From NCBI GenBank assembly GCA_001632425.1, contig KV425592.1, positions 62,001 to 126,000 on the forward strand: DNA of 64,000 nucleotides, in the 5' to 3' direction. The notes beneath the pieces were generated by a model. It worked only from the letters and a program-made list of their open reading frames with translations, had not been told where the DNA came from and ran no database searches. A program made the translations under genes and the position numbers. Of the stretch, positions 1 to 12,614 are shown piece by piece. This DNA comes from Neolentinus lepideus HHB14362 ss-1. Its lineage: Eukaryota > Basidiomycota > Agaricomycetes > Gloeophyllales > Gloeophyllaceae. Numbering within the stretch: the first letter of the stretch is position 1; each line of letters opens with the position of its first letter.

Positions 1-1
1 C

Positions 2-1012
2 TTCTTTGGGAGTGCTGCTGGTCTCGCATACCTCCGTAAGCTGCAGGAGGAGAATCCGGACGTTCAGATCCAGCCCCATAGGCGTCGACAGAAGATCACG
101 CTACATGGTTCCACTGCTGCAAGACTCAAGGTCAGAACGGCTATATTGGAGCAGATGAACAAGCTTCGCGAATGCAAGACCCTCCGCATCCCTATACCGT
201 GTAGGCTAGTTGGACCGTTCATAAAGAGGAGCTTGCCTTTATTGCAAGAGCAGGTCGGCCACGAAAACCTGACGGTGGACATTGCATCGCCATCGGTACT
301 GGTTCGAGGCGATAATGCCTTCGAGCTTGTACGGGTGGCTGTCCAAGAGGCATTACACTCCAAATGTTCAACAAGTGCGAGCAACGTCGCCAAATGTCCT
401 ATTTGTCTCGACGACCCTACCGCACCCATCGTGCTCCGGTGTGGGCACACCTGGTGTAAAGCCTGTCTGACCAATTACTTCTCAGCTGCGATTGAATCGC
501 GCACATTTCCTATGACCTGCCTAGGCGACGAGGGGGCTTGCTCCTGTTGCATTCCTGTGGTCGTGGCACGAGAGGTACTAGGATCTGACGAGTTCGATGA
601 GCTTGCAGCATCTGCATTTATTGCGCACGTCCGTACTCATCCCGACGAGTACCGCTGGTGCCCAGGCCCAGACTGCGAGGAGGTTTACCGTGTCGGGCCT
701 GCAGACACAGTGTTGACGTGTCCGCGATGCCTCAGACGCGTCTGTGCACACTGTCATGTTGAGTATCACGAGGACGTGACTTGCGCTGAGTTCAAGGGGG
801 GCCTAGAGCCGGAGTTCGCGCGGTGGAGGGCAGGCAAGAATGTGAAGCACTGTCCGAAGTGCAAGATAGCGATAGAGAAGGTAGATGGCTGTAACCACAT
901 GACGTGCGTGGTGTGCCAGGTGCATATTTGCTGGGTATGCCTGAAGACATTCAAGAAAGGTGAAACAGTGTATGATCATATGCGGTCGTCGCATGGTGGC
1001 ATTGGTGTATAA
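2..1012 (+). CDS. RBR-type (RING1-IBR-RING2) E3 ubiquitin ligase, 3' part
   Basis: The frame is open from base 2 to the stop at 1010-1012 (336 residues), so the start and N-terminal part lie outside the window. RING1 starts near fragment residue 132 (CPICLDD, then CGHTWCKAC). An IBR with paired Cys/His follows (WCPGPDC, CPRC, CAHC). RING2 starts near residue 284 (CPKC, then GCNHMTC, CWVC). By analogy with HOIP and parkin, the Cys of GCNHM is the catalytic cysteine that receives ubiquitin from the E2. A basic stretch rich in KIT/RLK precedes RING1, and a possible RNA-binding or helicase-like module upstream cannot be judged from here. The coding sequence ends about 330 bp from the convergent neighbour. 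The RBR assignment is firm from the cysteine pattern; substrate and full architecture are unknown. Confidence 0.9.
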   Translation, partial: FFGSAAGLAYLRKLQEENPDVQIQPHRRRQKITLHGSTAARLKVRTAILEQMNKLRECKTLRIPIPCRLVGPFIKRSLPLLQEQVGHENLTVDIASPSVLVRGDNAFELVRVAVQEALHSKCSTSASNVAKCPICLDDPTAPIVLRCGHTWCKACLTNYFSAAIESRTFPMTCLGDEGACSCCIPVVVAREVLGSDEFDELAASAFIAHVRTHPDEYRWCPGPDCEEVYRVGPADTVLTCPRCLRRVCAHCHVEYHEDVTCAEFKGGLEPEFARWRAGKNVKHCPKCKIAIEKVDGCNHMTCVVCQVHICWVCLKTFKKGETVYDHMRSSHGGIGV

Positions 1013-1343
1013 ATATGCCTTTTCATTCTGAGATCGGTGTGCAATCGAGGGAGCGCTCATATATTATTCAATTCCTGAATTTTTCGTTTGTTCTCCATAT
1101 ACTCGTGTATCCCTTTCTCAACATGTTTCGATGGTATAGACGAGGTACCGCAAAGATGTCAATGTATTCTGCAATGTATATTACAATGTGCTTGTAGCTT
1201 GCTTGCATGTACTCGTACAATGTCTTATTGATATAGAAAACAATCTCCTTGGAATCCAAAACCCAGCTGATTCTCATAACTTCCTCTTAACCCGCACTGA
1301 CCCACGATGGCATCAAACATACATATACTGTACAAACTACATC
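1013..1343. other. Intergenic 3'-3' region
   Basis: AT-rich stretch between two convergent genes, presumably holding both 3' UTRs. I see no gene or strong repeat in it. Confidence 0.6.
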
Positions 1344-3608
1344 CTAGTTAGCTCCCACTGTCCAAAGCACCAGCACCTGAGGTGCACTCACCCTTTCATA
1401 CGGAATGACTGGGGGCATCCCCCTCAGCGGTATACTCTCCGGGAGCTCCTTCCTGCTTTCATCGAACGGCATGAACCGGCCCTCGTGATCGCGATACCCC
1501 TCGCGCTCCCCCGGGTAGTCGGCCAGGTCGGGCGGACGCACGCGATCGTGCGGCGCGTACACGATGTACATATCCGGCGTGAGGTAGTCTCCACGCCGGT
1601 TCCAATAGCCCTTCCGCACGCGCCGAGGCTGCGCGGGGCTGCCATTCTGCGGCGGAGGGCGGGGATATACAGGTGAGGGATTCGTATTAGAGGGTTGGGA
1701 ATACACGGGCGAAGGCTGGGAATACATAGGTGAAGGGTTAGAAGACGGCTGTGAGTAGATCGGACTGGCAGAGGGCTTTGGTCTAGAGTAAACAGGCGAG
1801 GGATTCGGGTTGGAAGTCGCAGACGGCCGAGAATAAATAGGTGCAGAAGCGGAATCGGTGCTGGACGTCGAAGTCGATGAGGAAGAACGAGAGATCTGCT
1901 TTGAAGGCGGAAGGGCGTTTGCACGTGGGTGCGGCGTTGGGCGGTTCCGATTTGGAGGGACGGGTGCGGGTATGGGAAGGGGGACCATATTCTCGTTGAC
2001 GACCGTGGGCTCGGAATGGTGGCGAGTAATCGGACGCTGGCTAGCAGCGACGGCCGAATGGTGGGTGAGAATCGTCGAGCGGGAGCTTGTGAGCGGCTGA
2101 TCAGCGACTGCCCGAGGATTAACAGCCACAGCTCGCGCATCCGCGGCACGAGAGCTGGACACAGCTGTTGCACGTCCATCAACGGCGCTGCTACGTGATG
2201 CGGGGGCACCTGACAATCTCCCGTCCACGCGCGAGCTGGTCGCAGCTGTCGGCCTCGCACTCTGAGAGTCGCTCGCACTTATCGTGCGGTGCTCAACGTC
2301 GCCTGTGCCCGAGCGGAACTCGCTCGCCCTCGCGCTCGTGCGCTGGTCGACAGTCGTGATGCGCGGAGTCACACCTACCAGTGGGCTCAGCAGTTCCGGT
2401 TCTGGCTCCTCAGTGAAACTAGTAGCATTGGTAATATTAGACAGCGAAGCTAATGCGGACGCAGACGACAGCGTGGAGGTCGAGGAGTGTCTGGACGTCG
2501 AGATCATACCCAATGAGGAGTTGAAGGCCTGAGACGGCGCGCTAGCATGCGCCCGCAGCGGCTGCCCTCTCTCGCGTGATACTGGAGTAGGAGAAGACTC
2601 GGGGATAGTATCGAGACTGCGACTGGACGAGTGCAAACTGGTGGGCGACGACGCCCTAGTCGACCCGGACCCGTTTCGGCGGTAGTAGTCGGGCGTGCGG
2701 ATGATGTTCGGCGAGAACGTGGGCTGCAGCTCGCGCTTCGCCGTAAATGTCTCGGGCTCGCGGTCCCGATGGCCGTGCGTATGCTGCGCGCTGCTCGAGT
2801 GTTGCCGATCGGACAGCGACGGGTTTCTGCTGGGCGCAGGCACCGAGCCCTGCCTGCGGTGGTCCCGAGGCGGGTCCACACCGTATCTCTCCAGCGTGCG
2901 CTGGCGGTCGTCGCGGTTGGAGTGGCCCTGAAGTTGCCGGTACGCGTCGTCGGAGGCGCGCCGCGGGGGAGGTAGCGACTCGCGTGCTCGCTCGTGCTCC
3001 TGTGTTTGCGATGGGGCCTCCCGGGATGACGACTGGGGTAGCGACTGGGAACGTATATTCCGGGGACGGGCTTGTGAGTCGGGCCCAGACGCGTCCAACT
3101 CACGCGGGGCCCACGTCCAGGGCGTATTCGGTGCGTGCAGCTCAGGAGGCGCCGGGTCGTTTCTACACAAATCAGCTGCAAGAACCGCGCACCAAGATAT
3201 CGCTCACCTGATGTGCATGTTCTCCAGCCCGAGCCCATTATCTCCCAGCTTCGTATTCCAATAGCTCGGATCGGGCTGTTTGGGCTGCCTCTTGTACGGG
3301 TTGTATCCCGCGGGCACCTGTGCACTGGGCACACCCCAGTGCTGCCAAGGTGCCGCCCATTGTCCAAAGTTCGCGGGCATGCCGCCTGCAGTCCCGCCCG
3401 CTGCAGATCGGAAGGCTGGGTTGAATACCCACTGCCCGCGCTGCCAGCTTTGCGGGTTCACAGGGACACCAGGAGGGGGCGGGGGCGGACCAGGGAATCC
3501 TGGGGGCCATGGGCCGCTGCCAACAGGAGGTGGCCAGGTGCCAGACCAGTTGGCGGGGGGCGGTCGTGTAAGAAGGGCCTGGTATTGCTGCTGGGTTAGG
3601 TAGGACAT
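1344..3608 (-). CDS. Proline/serine-rich low-complexity protein, unknown function
   Basis: Two exons on the minus strand: 3608-3208 and 3162-1344. They are split by a 45-bp GT-AG intron (3207-3163) that keeps the frame. The N-terminal exon is Pro/Trp/Gln-rich (MSYLTQQQYQALL start, PPPPPPG run) and ends in an NGLGLENMHIR-like segment. The long second exon is Ser/Arg/Pro-rich, with tandem YSQPS/YSRP-type repeats near its 3' half, followed by a folded-looking tail (YWNRRGDYLTPDMYIVYAP). The end is uncertain. A GTGAGT donor directly after PPVIPYER, with a CTAAC branch point and TAG acceptor about 49 bp on, suggests a further short exon instead of the stop at 1344. Mostly disordered; family resemblance only to fungal hypothetical proteins, and no function is assigned. 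Confidence 0.75.
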
Positions 3609-4129
3609 GGCGGAGACGGAGGGGGTTGGGATTACAGGAAAACGAGCGGGATCAGTGCTAGACGCGTATCTGGGTGTTATTGTCTGGCTATAAGAGGCGA
3701 ATACAATGACAGAGACTTACAGAAAGTTGACAACACTGACACAGACGCTCTCCAGTCCAATGCCGATGCCGATACCAATATTAATTGGCGAAACGCCAGT
3801 TGCCCATGGATATCCAGACCTGTGGATCACAACAAGGCCAACACAGCCAAGTCAATAGATGGTAGATAGAACACAGCCTGTTCAAATCCCAGTGAATGGG
3901 TGTCGGCGTCGACCACCGCAACGAGGAAGGCTCTACCGTACGTAGACACAAGGCGTGCGTGTCGGGCTGCCTTTCTGTAGCTGCCTCATGGCTATCTCTG
4001 TGTCGTACTCCTCAACAAGGGTCCTCCAGCCGGAGTACTCCGGTAATAAAATAAATAATTATTTATTGGACATCGAATAACCTGTAAATATCACTCCAAA
4101 TAATTTGCAACCTCTTCTGAGCCTCCCTG
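3609..4129. other. Upstream region of the proline-rich gene
   Basis: Contains the presumed promoter and 5' UTR of the minus-strand gene, followed by AT-rich sequence leading into the transposon block. No coding region recognised. Confidence 0.5.
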
Positions 4130-6595
4130 TAGTGTTGTTCCTAAAGTAAAGTGCTTCGAAGTGCACTTCAATCCACTTCGAGTTTTGCATGACTTCGCGA
4201 GACTTTCAAGTCGTCCTAAGTCACTTTAAAGACTTTGCAAAGTGGTAATGAATTGCACATGACGGACATAACAGGTAAACATCACGCATGCGAATTGATG
4301 CGACACGTTGATTTGTCCTGCTTACCGGCTAAAATGTATGGTCGTTGCGCTCCTTGGTGATGAAGAGAATCCCAAGAAATTCCAAGAAATTCATAATAAA
4401 TATGTGTGAGCTCTGCCAGTACTTGCCCTGTTCATCCCAATGACTACCCCACTAGTCTGCTTTTGCGACACCCTTGAGGCTTGCATCTGCTTGTCAGGCA
4501 TTCAGTACTGACAGGGTGCAACTACCACTACCAGCTAGCCATTGACAAATGTGCTTAAACCTGCAAATCTTAAACAGCCAACCTGTGACACCCTATACCC
4601 TCTGACCTCCTCAGTTCCAAGATCAGGCAGTGTACATTCCTTCCAGGTCCACATTTTAGCCCATTTCTTGGACAAATACCTACCTGGTGATGAGTAGAAT
4701 ATGTAGAACACTTATTATAGTCATACTATCATAAGGGTGGTTCTGTCAAATCATGCAATTTCTTGACATAGCTCCAAAAACTCAAGCAATACAAAATGGT
4801 AGGGCATAAAAGTTGGTACATAAGGGTAATCATACTATGGGATTACAACTGTAAAGTCAGATTTTCAAAATCTTCAGTGCTCTGGGTGTTAGGATTGGTT
4901 GTATTGGATGCTCAGCCACAGGAACAAATATGTACAAACAATTTCGCACTTTTGATAGTTAGTGCCACTGGATGTACTTTCCTTAGTCCGTGCAATTGAC
5001 CTGCCTTCAGTTTGTGTATGTGTCTGGGTCTGGTGTGCTTATGGCCACCATCTATGCTTCCCTGTTTGCTCTGCTGCTGACACTGGGTATGTGAGACTGG
5101 CCCAAATTTGACTGGTAGTTCCAACCACCAAATGAATGAATTTCAGTCATCAACTGGTTGAAACTACTGAATCAAATTATGCTGGCAATTGAGGAGTTTT
5201 GACTGGTATGAAAATGGCAGAATTTGGCTGGATTCAACTGTTCAATGGTCTATTTTCATTCATTCATGTACAACTATTCCTTCCTGATATTCTAACTAAT
5301 TTCTATATAGGAAAAGCTATGTATTGGGTATATAATGTACATGTACAGGTAAATACATACATCCTGACATGCCAAGCCTCATCTAGAGCCTGAACTCAAG
5401 CTTAAGCCTGAGCCCTTAAACAACCCAGCCTCCCTCCACAGAAAGTATCCCTATATGTTTGTCATTAGCTAGCATGAAGTAGAAATTGCACTCACAAAGT
5501 CCCTGAGGACCATAGTTGCGGTAGGGTCTAGCCATCCTATGATTAGCTTGAGGATCAGTAACATGTACAGGTTACAACATTTGTATATACTCACAATATA
5601 TCATGAGGTAGCAGCATAGCTAAAGAGTCTCTGGATCTATAAGCATGCTGAATAAGCTCATCATATCAGAGAACTCAAGAGAAATGACTAGAGTACATAC
5701 CTATACACCTGTGTCCATCATGTACAGTGCAACACCCATGAAGACTGGTCTCTGTAAACCTGATGTGCAGAGATAAATTGCCAATGACACAACATACCTG
5801 TATACTAGACACTATGAGAGTCATGGCAAAGAAGAATCAGATGACCATAGAGACTTATGGTGACAGGCTAAGACACACAACAACCACCAAAAACACCTAG
5901 AAAATGCAGAGGGAACTCCATCTAATAGTGTCAGCAGTCAAAGGGTAGAAAGGTAAAGCTCAGGGGAGGGGAGGGATGAAAAAACAACAATATGGAAGGC
6001 ACTGTATATCTCCTGTGAGTTGACCCAGATGCTCTACACAACTCTAAGCCTCTAACTCCAAAACTATGCTTCTCGGCTAGGCAAGACTAGCTGACTATTG
6101 GAAGGGCTTGGAAGGGTGAAAGATGATAGCTTGGAAGGTTCCTCCATGCCAGAGGACTCTAGGACACAATAGGATGTAACATGGACACAGTAAAACACAG
6201 TAAGAATGCAATGGAGATGATAAGACACAATGCAAATGCAAGACCTCATGCTGAGGCTGACTAGAATGCAATTTCGAATGCAGTGAGACTTTGAGATGTG
6301 AAAGGTGAAGTAAATTTGATGGTGACCTGTACAATGGTCTGGAATGATTGGGGTCTGAGAATACAGGATGTCTAAAGTACTAAGTAACCCAAAGGTCTGA
6401 AATCTACTAAGTCCAAAGCTCCTTCATCTATCAAATTGTGCCATATACAACAAATGAGAAATACATCTGAAACACACCACCACAGCACACCATATGCCTA
6501 ACCGAGTACTGCTATCATTCTGAAATATGCTCAGTACCTTAGAAACAACCAGTCCAAAGGAAAACCTTCCAAAAATGCACCATCTGAAGTGTCAG

Positions 6596-7801
6596 TGATA
6601 GGCCCCATTGGCTTCTGACCCCAGAAAATGTGATTTAGGGTGATTTCACATGCTTCATGAGAATGGAGACTTAGCAGCTCAATAGCCCACTGTTGGTACT
6701 CTGCACACTAGTGACCCTATGACCCAGCGACAAGGCTCTCAGCTTCTCAGTAGCTCGGTCGGCTGAACGTCATTCAGTTGAGTCATTGGCATCTCAGCAT
6801 GCACCGCCCAATGTTGTTACTGTGGTCTGAATTGAGGTGGTGTCTCAGGGTGCCTTTCCATATGGTGTACAGCCCACCATTGTTTCAGATTGGTGCTAGT
6901 TCTATTGGCATGACTTTCCTTATGCATGCCATGCACATCGACATGTGGCATGACTACGGCTATCACAACACCACCGCACAATATAGTGGCCCTGCCCTTT
7001 ATCCCTATTTGGCAAGAGTGCACTAGCATCAGGAGCATAGCCCACCACCTGATCATCAAGGAGGCATGCTCTAACGCAAAGTCAAGACACAACCCAACTG
7101 GCTCCCACCTGAGGAATGGCATACGTGGTGGAGTTGGTTGCAAGGGGTATTGGTTGAAGATCACATGTGGACTAGGAACAAGGCAGTACAAGTTGTATGG
7201 ATGTGAGGCTGAGCAGAGGCACAACTTGCAGTAGTAGGTAGTTAGAGTTGGACATAGAACAGTCGCTCTCTTGTATTTAAGACATCACTTTTCTGTTTTG
7301 TATAACAAGTTATCTTCACCATACTCTTTGGATTTCAGTCTTGCATCAGAGTTTCTTCTAAGTCCATCTTGCGACTCGCGTTTAGGTACTCTTGCATACC
7401 TCTGACTTCATCCAGAGATAGCGACAGAGCAAGTCAGTGTAGCGTCACTGATTTTAGAGATAGTGATGACAAGCAGCACTCTCCTACAGAGTACCAAAGA
7501 CCATGCAGCGCTGAGCAGGAGAAGTATTGTATAGTGCCTACATAGTGCCATGCACAAAGCATTAGATAGCACATAGCATCGCTCCCTATAATCAGACTGC
7601 CACCAAATAACAACTCAGTGCCAACCTCCCTTTAGCCCCACCTATACATCTCACTTACACCCATCCCCTGCAAACTATACATATCCTTCATTACCCTGGG
7701 CCTTGCAGCTATCTGACACCAAGGGTTTGGTGTTTGCTTTGTGGTTGTGTCTGTCTTTAGGTCTCATCTTAGCAGGTTTCATCACATGTCAGTGCATATC
7801 A
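6596..7801 (+). mobile_element. Type I non-autonomous element, copy a
   Basis: 1206 bp, from TGATAGGCCCCATTGG to …GTGCATATCA. It is flanked by TCAG (6592-6595) and TTGG (7802-7805). Both derive by one CpG transition from TCGG, the sequence kept at the uninterrupted site (14520-14523). It shares its 3' roughly 100 bp (ACACCAAGGG, TTTGCTTTGTGGTTGTG) with type II elements. No credible protein is encoded. Confidence 0.8.
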
Positions 7802-7805
7802 TTGG

Positions 7806-9118
7806 TGATAGGCCCCATTGGCTTCTGACCCCAGAAAACGTGATTTAGGGTGATTCTGTGTGCTTTGTGGGAATGGCAACTTAGCGACTCAATAGCACAC
7901 TGTCGGTATTCTGCGCACTAGCAACCCTACACCCCAGTGACAAGGCTCTCAGCTCCTCAGCACACTTAGGATGGCTCCTCAGTAGCCCAGTCAGCCAAAT
8001 GTCATTCAGTTGAGTCATCAGCATTTTGGCATGCATTGCCCGACGTTGTTACTGTGGTCCGAACTGAGGCGGTGTCTCAGGGCACCTTTCCATATGGTGT
8101 ACAGCCCACCATTGCTTCAGATCAGCACTAGTTCTATTGGCACAACTTTCCTTATGTGTGCAGTGCACATCGACACATGGCACAACTGCAGATATCATGA
8201 CACCGCCGCACAATATAGCAGCCCCACCCTTTATCCCTCTTTCAGCAGGATCGCCCTAGCATCAGCAGCATAGCCCGCCACCAGATCGACAAGAAGGCGC
8301 ACTCTAATGCAAAGTCAAGACACACCTGACTGGCTCCCATCTGCAGAGCAGCACGCGTACTAGAGTTGGTCACGAGGGGTACTGGACGAGGATCGCATGT
8401 GGATTAGGAGCAAGGCAGTACAAGTCGTATGGATGTGAGGCTGAGCAGAGGCACGACTCACGGTAGTAGGTAGTTAGGATCAGACATAGAGCAGTCACTC
8501 TCGTATTTAAGACATGACTCTACTGTTTTGTACAACAATTTATCTTCACCACACTCTTCAGATTTCAGTCTCACGTCAGAGTTTTCTTCTAAGTTCATCT
8601 TGTGATTCACGTTTAGGTACTCTTGTGTACCTCCGACTTCACCCAGAGATAGCGACAGAGCACACCAGCATAGCATCGCTGATTGTAAGCAATCCCTTAC
8701 AAGTCCCTCTCTCTTAGACAGCCTCGTGCGCTGTAGCATCATACTAACCAGAGTCTATATATGTCCGAGTTAGAGATAGCGACCACCATTAGCGCTCCCC
8801 TATAGAGCCCCAAAGACCATACAGCACCAAGTAGGAGGAGTATCGTATAGCACCCTACACAGCGCCATGCACATAGCGCTACCTAGTGCATAGTGTTGCT
8901 CTCTATCCTCAGACTGCTGCCGAGTAGCGACTTGGCACCAAACTCCCTTTAGCTCCAACTATACGTCTCACCTACACCCATCCCCTCCGAACTATATTAC
9001 CCTTCATTACCCCAGGCCTCACAGCCATCTGACACCAAGGGCTTTGGTGTTTGCTTTGTGGTTGTGTCTAGCTTTAGGTCTCATTTCTGCGGGTTTCGTT
9101 GTGTATCTGTGCATATCA
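7806..9118 (+). mobile_element. Type I non-autonomous element, copy b (tandem to copy a)
   Basis: 1313 bp with the same ends as copy a. It is flanked by TTGG (7802-7805, shared with copy a) and TCGG (9119-9122). It lies head-to-tail with copy a, only 4 bp apart. More CpG-rich than copy a and rich in ATAGCGAC-like words. No transposase. Confidence 0.8.
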
Positions 9119-10452
9119 TCGGCACCCACAAATGACTTGTATGAGCTGACTCACATCTTGAACATTGTAAGGATAGTTGACAAAGGTCTGTGATGGCATT
9201 GGAGTGGCAAGGCAGGTCCACAACACCTGAACTCTATGCATCCAATCAACTCAGAGGTGCCACATGGTCAAATGGAATGTAAGATCATTGCAAGTCTGTA
9301 AGGGAGACTGGATACAGTCAACTCAGCATGGATAAGCTCAAGATAGAGGTGCAGAGAGTGCTGAGTGTCATGAGATCACTGACATTGGGGGGGTTCTGAA
9401 GGTCCTGAATACTGACTAGCCTCACAACATCCACATGATGATGTTCTGGAGCATGTAGGAGGTCTGCTGAAAATGTTGGTGCTACTCTCAAGGTGCATAA
9501 GGGTCACTTGGTTATCTCAGCATACAGTAAAGGCTCTGAGGATCTCTGAGGATGCAGTGGTGAAGTACTGAAACTTGGCACAATGTCTAAATGCATTGGT
9601 CATAGCAGGTGTGTGGCTCAGAGCTCAGATATGAAGTACATTGGAGCATGGAGATGTGTTGGAGGTGAATGGAAGTGGTGGAGTGCTCTGAGAAGTCATT
9701 AGAAACACTGAAAATGTGTTTTCTGAGGCTGGTGGTGCCTGAGGCCTATCAATGGATGGTAGGCAGAGGCAAGATGGACCAGAGTGCATCTGAGCATGTC
9801 CATTTCTTAAGTCTGATACTGGCATTCCCATGATAGCCATGCTGTATCAACAGACAAATTTCAACCATTCATCATACTAAATGCCCAGATTGTAATTTCA
9901 ACCAGTTTTCCAGCTGAAACCTGTTTCAACCTTGTTCGACTGCTTATCAGCCAAAAGTACAAAAACAATCAATTACCAGTCTAATTTAGGCCAGCCTGGT
10001 GTGCACAGTGGTGGTTGTAAAATGGGAGGCCAAATACTGCAATCAAGATTTGACAGAACTACTGCTATCCAATGTCTCAGATCTCAGCACTGGCACATCT
10101 GTCTATCAACTTCTGTGTGACGTATGAACATGGTTTTTGTTGCAGAAGGTAGACATACAGTCATACTATGATGCCTGAAAAAAGTTACTAGGGATTCATC
10201 ATAATCAAGATGATGGCAGGCCATTTGCCTAAATTTTGACAGAACCACCCTTATGATAGTACTGTCCTGTGTATGTAGCAAGAATCTGTATCTGAGGAAG
10301 TGAGGCCACAGCTGTGAGAATCACTCGTGCCCTTTCACCACCCACTTTGTGAAGTCTTCAAAGTGCCTTTAAGTTTAAGGTGACTTCAAGGAAAGCAAAG
10401 TGTGTCATAATTGCACTTTGAAGGACTTTGACTTCACTTAGTGACCAACACT

Positions 10453-11372
10453 AGCAAAGATCAAGTTAATTTCTGTGAACTGGATTCCCATGCCAAATCA
10501 ACCAGCCTATCTACTGACCTCAATGATAGTACAACAGGCTGGTCATGAGCCTAGCCCAACAAAGGTGGAGTAAACTCCCCAATTAGGCTTACTATCTAGG
10601 ATCTAGATCCAGGCCACTCTGGCATATATTCACTCTAGCTCCTGCAGACATGTAGTTTTCTATGAAGTAGATATATAGTCTTGTAGGTATCTGTCTTGCA
10701 AACATTTTGATGGCCTCATCATGCAAATTCATTTAAAACTAAAAGAACTACATGCAAATTTTGGAGATGGGTCAAATGAGCACTGAAACCAGGATCTGGG
10801 CCATTTTCATAATCATTACAGTGTGCCCTGCTCCACCTCTACAAAATTTATATCATAGGAAAGGCAGACATCAAAAGTATTTGTTTGCATAATATTGAAA
10901 AGAATGGGGGGGAGATGAGAGGAGAGTAATAGTGGCAAAATGGGGTACCTCACCAGATTGAGACATCAAAAGTCCTCCAACTTGTCAGACCTGCCACTCT
11001 CCCATTCCTCCCTCAATCCTCTTCAAATTTTGACAGTGGGGTGCCATAGGTGTGTTCTCAAGATTTATGCAAGCAGTTTGGTCACAGGTGTTGTATATGT
11101 CAAGATATAGAGGTAGCCCAGATTGTGGACTCCCACAGTATACCATAAGCTCATCTAGAGCAATTCTGCCTCCAATTGCTCAATCGAGAGGGTGGTCATG
11201 AGCCTACTTATACTGTGGGATGTCTAGGTGTTGGCATTCCCATGAACATCATCTTGCCACATTGCTGCATGTTCTCTCTTGCTCTTAGACCCAAATATTT
11301 GAAAGGAACTGCCTGTGTGGTGCTCTACTATTCTTCAGGTCTTGAGCTCATGCAATTGTGCAAATGCTTGGT
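10453..11372 (+). other. Upstream region of the interrupted Crinkler-like gene
   Basis: AT-rich. From about 11250 to 11372 it aligns by eye with the 5' flank of the copy ending at 44603 (CTTAGACCCAAA…, AGCTCATGCAATTGTGCAAATG). That homologous block ends at the start codon. No other gene seen between 10453 and 11250. Confidence 0.5.
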
Positions 11373-12614
11373 ATGAGTTCTGCACTTAAACGATCTGCCA
11401 CTAGTAGCCCATCTCCACAGCTCTCTCCCATTTGCCCCTGATTCAAAATGGATCTTGAGTTGGTGAATGATGGACTGGGTTACAATGATGAAGAGTTGGA
11501 CAAAGTGGTGATGGAAAAGTACCTCAAGGATAGTACTGATGTGATGATCCTTTATTGGATCTTTGACGAGGATCCCAACAACTATATCCCTCTCCAAAAA
11601 GCTTTCACCTTGCTAAAGAATGAAGAGAGGCTGTTACCTTTGATTAAAAGCTCAATAACTGCAGGATCCTTTGAGAGTCTCAGATGCTTAAGTATGTTTC
11701 TTCTTGATCTCACTGTATCCCTCATCTCAAGATCTGTAGAAATCCTCTGTTGGCAACAAGGGCCTCCTACATCTACAGGTACTGTTTGTCTGTGATTTTT
11801 GGCTTAGCCAGATGAGCTGACACTTGCTACAGTAGTTGATTCCCCGTCACAATATATCAGTTCATTGGCTCAGCCACTATGATGCTATATACTTCCTCAT
11901 GTGTCTAATAGCTACCGAACAGTCATGGAACATGGATTATGTCAGTGACTATGCACAGGGTTTATGGGAGCATATCTGCAGCAATATGAACACACAGGAC
12001 ATATATGCTCATTACCTGGCCATTATCCAGTCCTCAGGGACAGGTAAATTATGCACAGTCGATGAGTTCAGCAAATCACATCTCATAATACCAATGAATC
12101 TGAGGCAATGAGGGTCATGTGGTATGAACAACTGATAATATATATTGCTTTGATTCCTCACATATGTGACAGGCTTCCCTCCTCCTGATCACAAGGTTGC
12201 TGATCACCTTCATGCTACTGGTACACCTGAAGAACTCAGAAGCTGCTGATAGGCCTCCAGTGCTGCTAGCCTCTGAAAATGTGTTTTCAGCATGTTTGAC
12301 ACAGTGCAGAAAGTGCTGAGACCACCAAGGTATCTCCAAGAGTTCACCAAGCTACAACTCAATAGATTGGCGAGCCCTGAGGACATGCACCTCCTGCCAC
12401 TGATGTCACCACTGAGTGTTAGACACTTTGCCATGCTGCATTCCTGCCAGTGCAATTGAGTTGGACTCTATTCAATGACTCAGGATACTCCAAGTTTGTT
12501 GAATTGTGCTTATGCACTCGAACAATGGAACCAATGGCATCGGTGATGGTTACTCACCACCCTGCCCCTTCCATATGACACAATCAGCATGACAGTGACG
12601 AATGGCAGCACCGG

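Larger units (their letters stand above)
5861..9751 (+). mobile_element. Type III non-autonomous element, split by two type I copies
   Basis: Starts TGACAGGCTAAGACACAC and ends GAGGCCTATCA, so the terminal inverted repeat is TGA(C/T)AGGC. It is flanked by a 4-bp direct repeat ATGG (5857-5860 and 9752-9755). Without the tandem type I insertions (6596-9118) and their extra 4 bp, it is about 1.36 kb. That matches the type III copy at 21607-22986 (1380 bp). No transposase; short open frames only. Poor in CpG, with TG/CA where the younger fold-back copy has CG. Confidence 0.8.
4130..10452. mobile_element. Possible hAT-like element, non-coding, carrying nested insertions
   Basis: The left end begins TAGTGTTGTTC and the right end is its inverse (…ACCAACACTA). 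Both ends are followed inward by clustered AAGTG/ACTTC/AAAGT subterminal words, a pattern typical of hAT elements. Removing the 5861-9751 insertion and one 4-bp target copy leaves about 2.4 kb with no recognisable transposase. Eight-bp target duplications were not found next to these ends, so the two ends may come from different copies. Internal words around 4722-4750 and 10230-10260 (TTCTGTCAAA versus its complement) are also inverted relative to each other. Confidence 0.4.
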
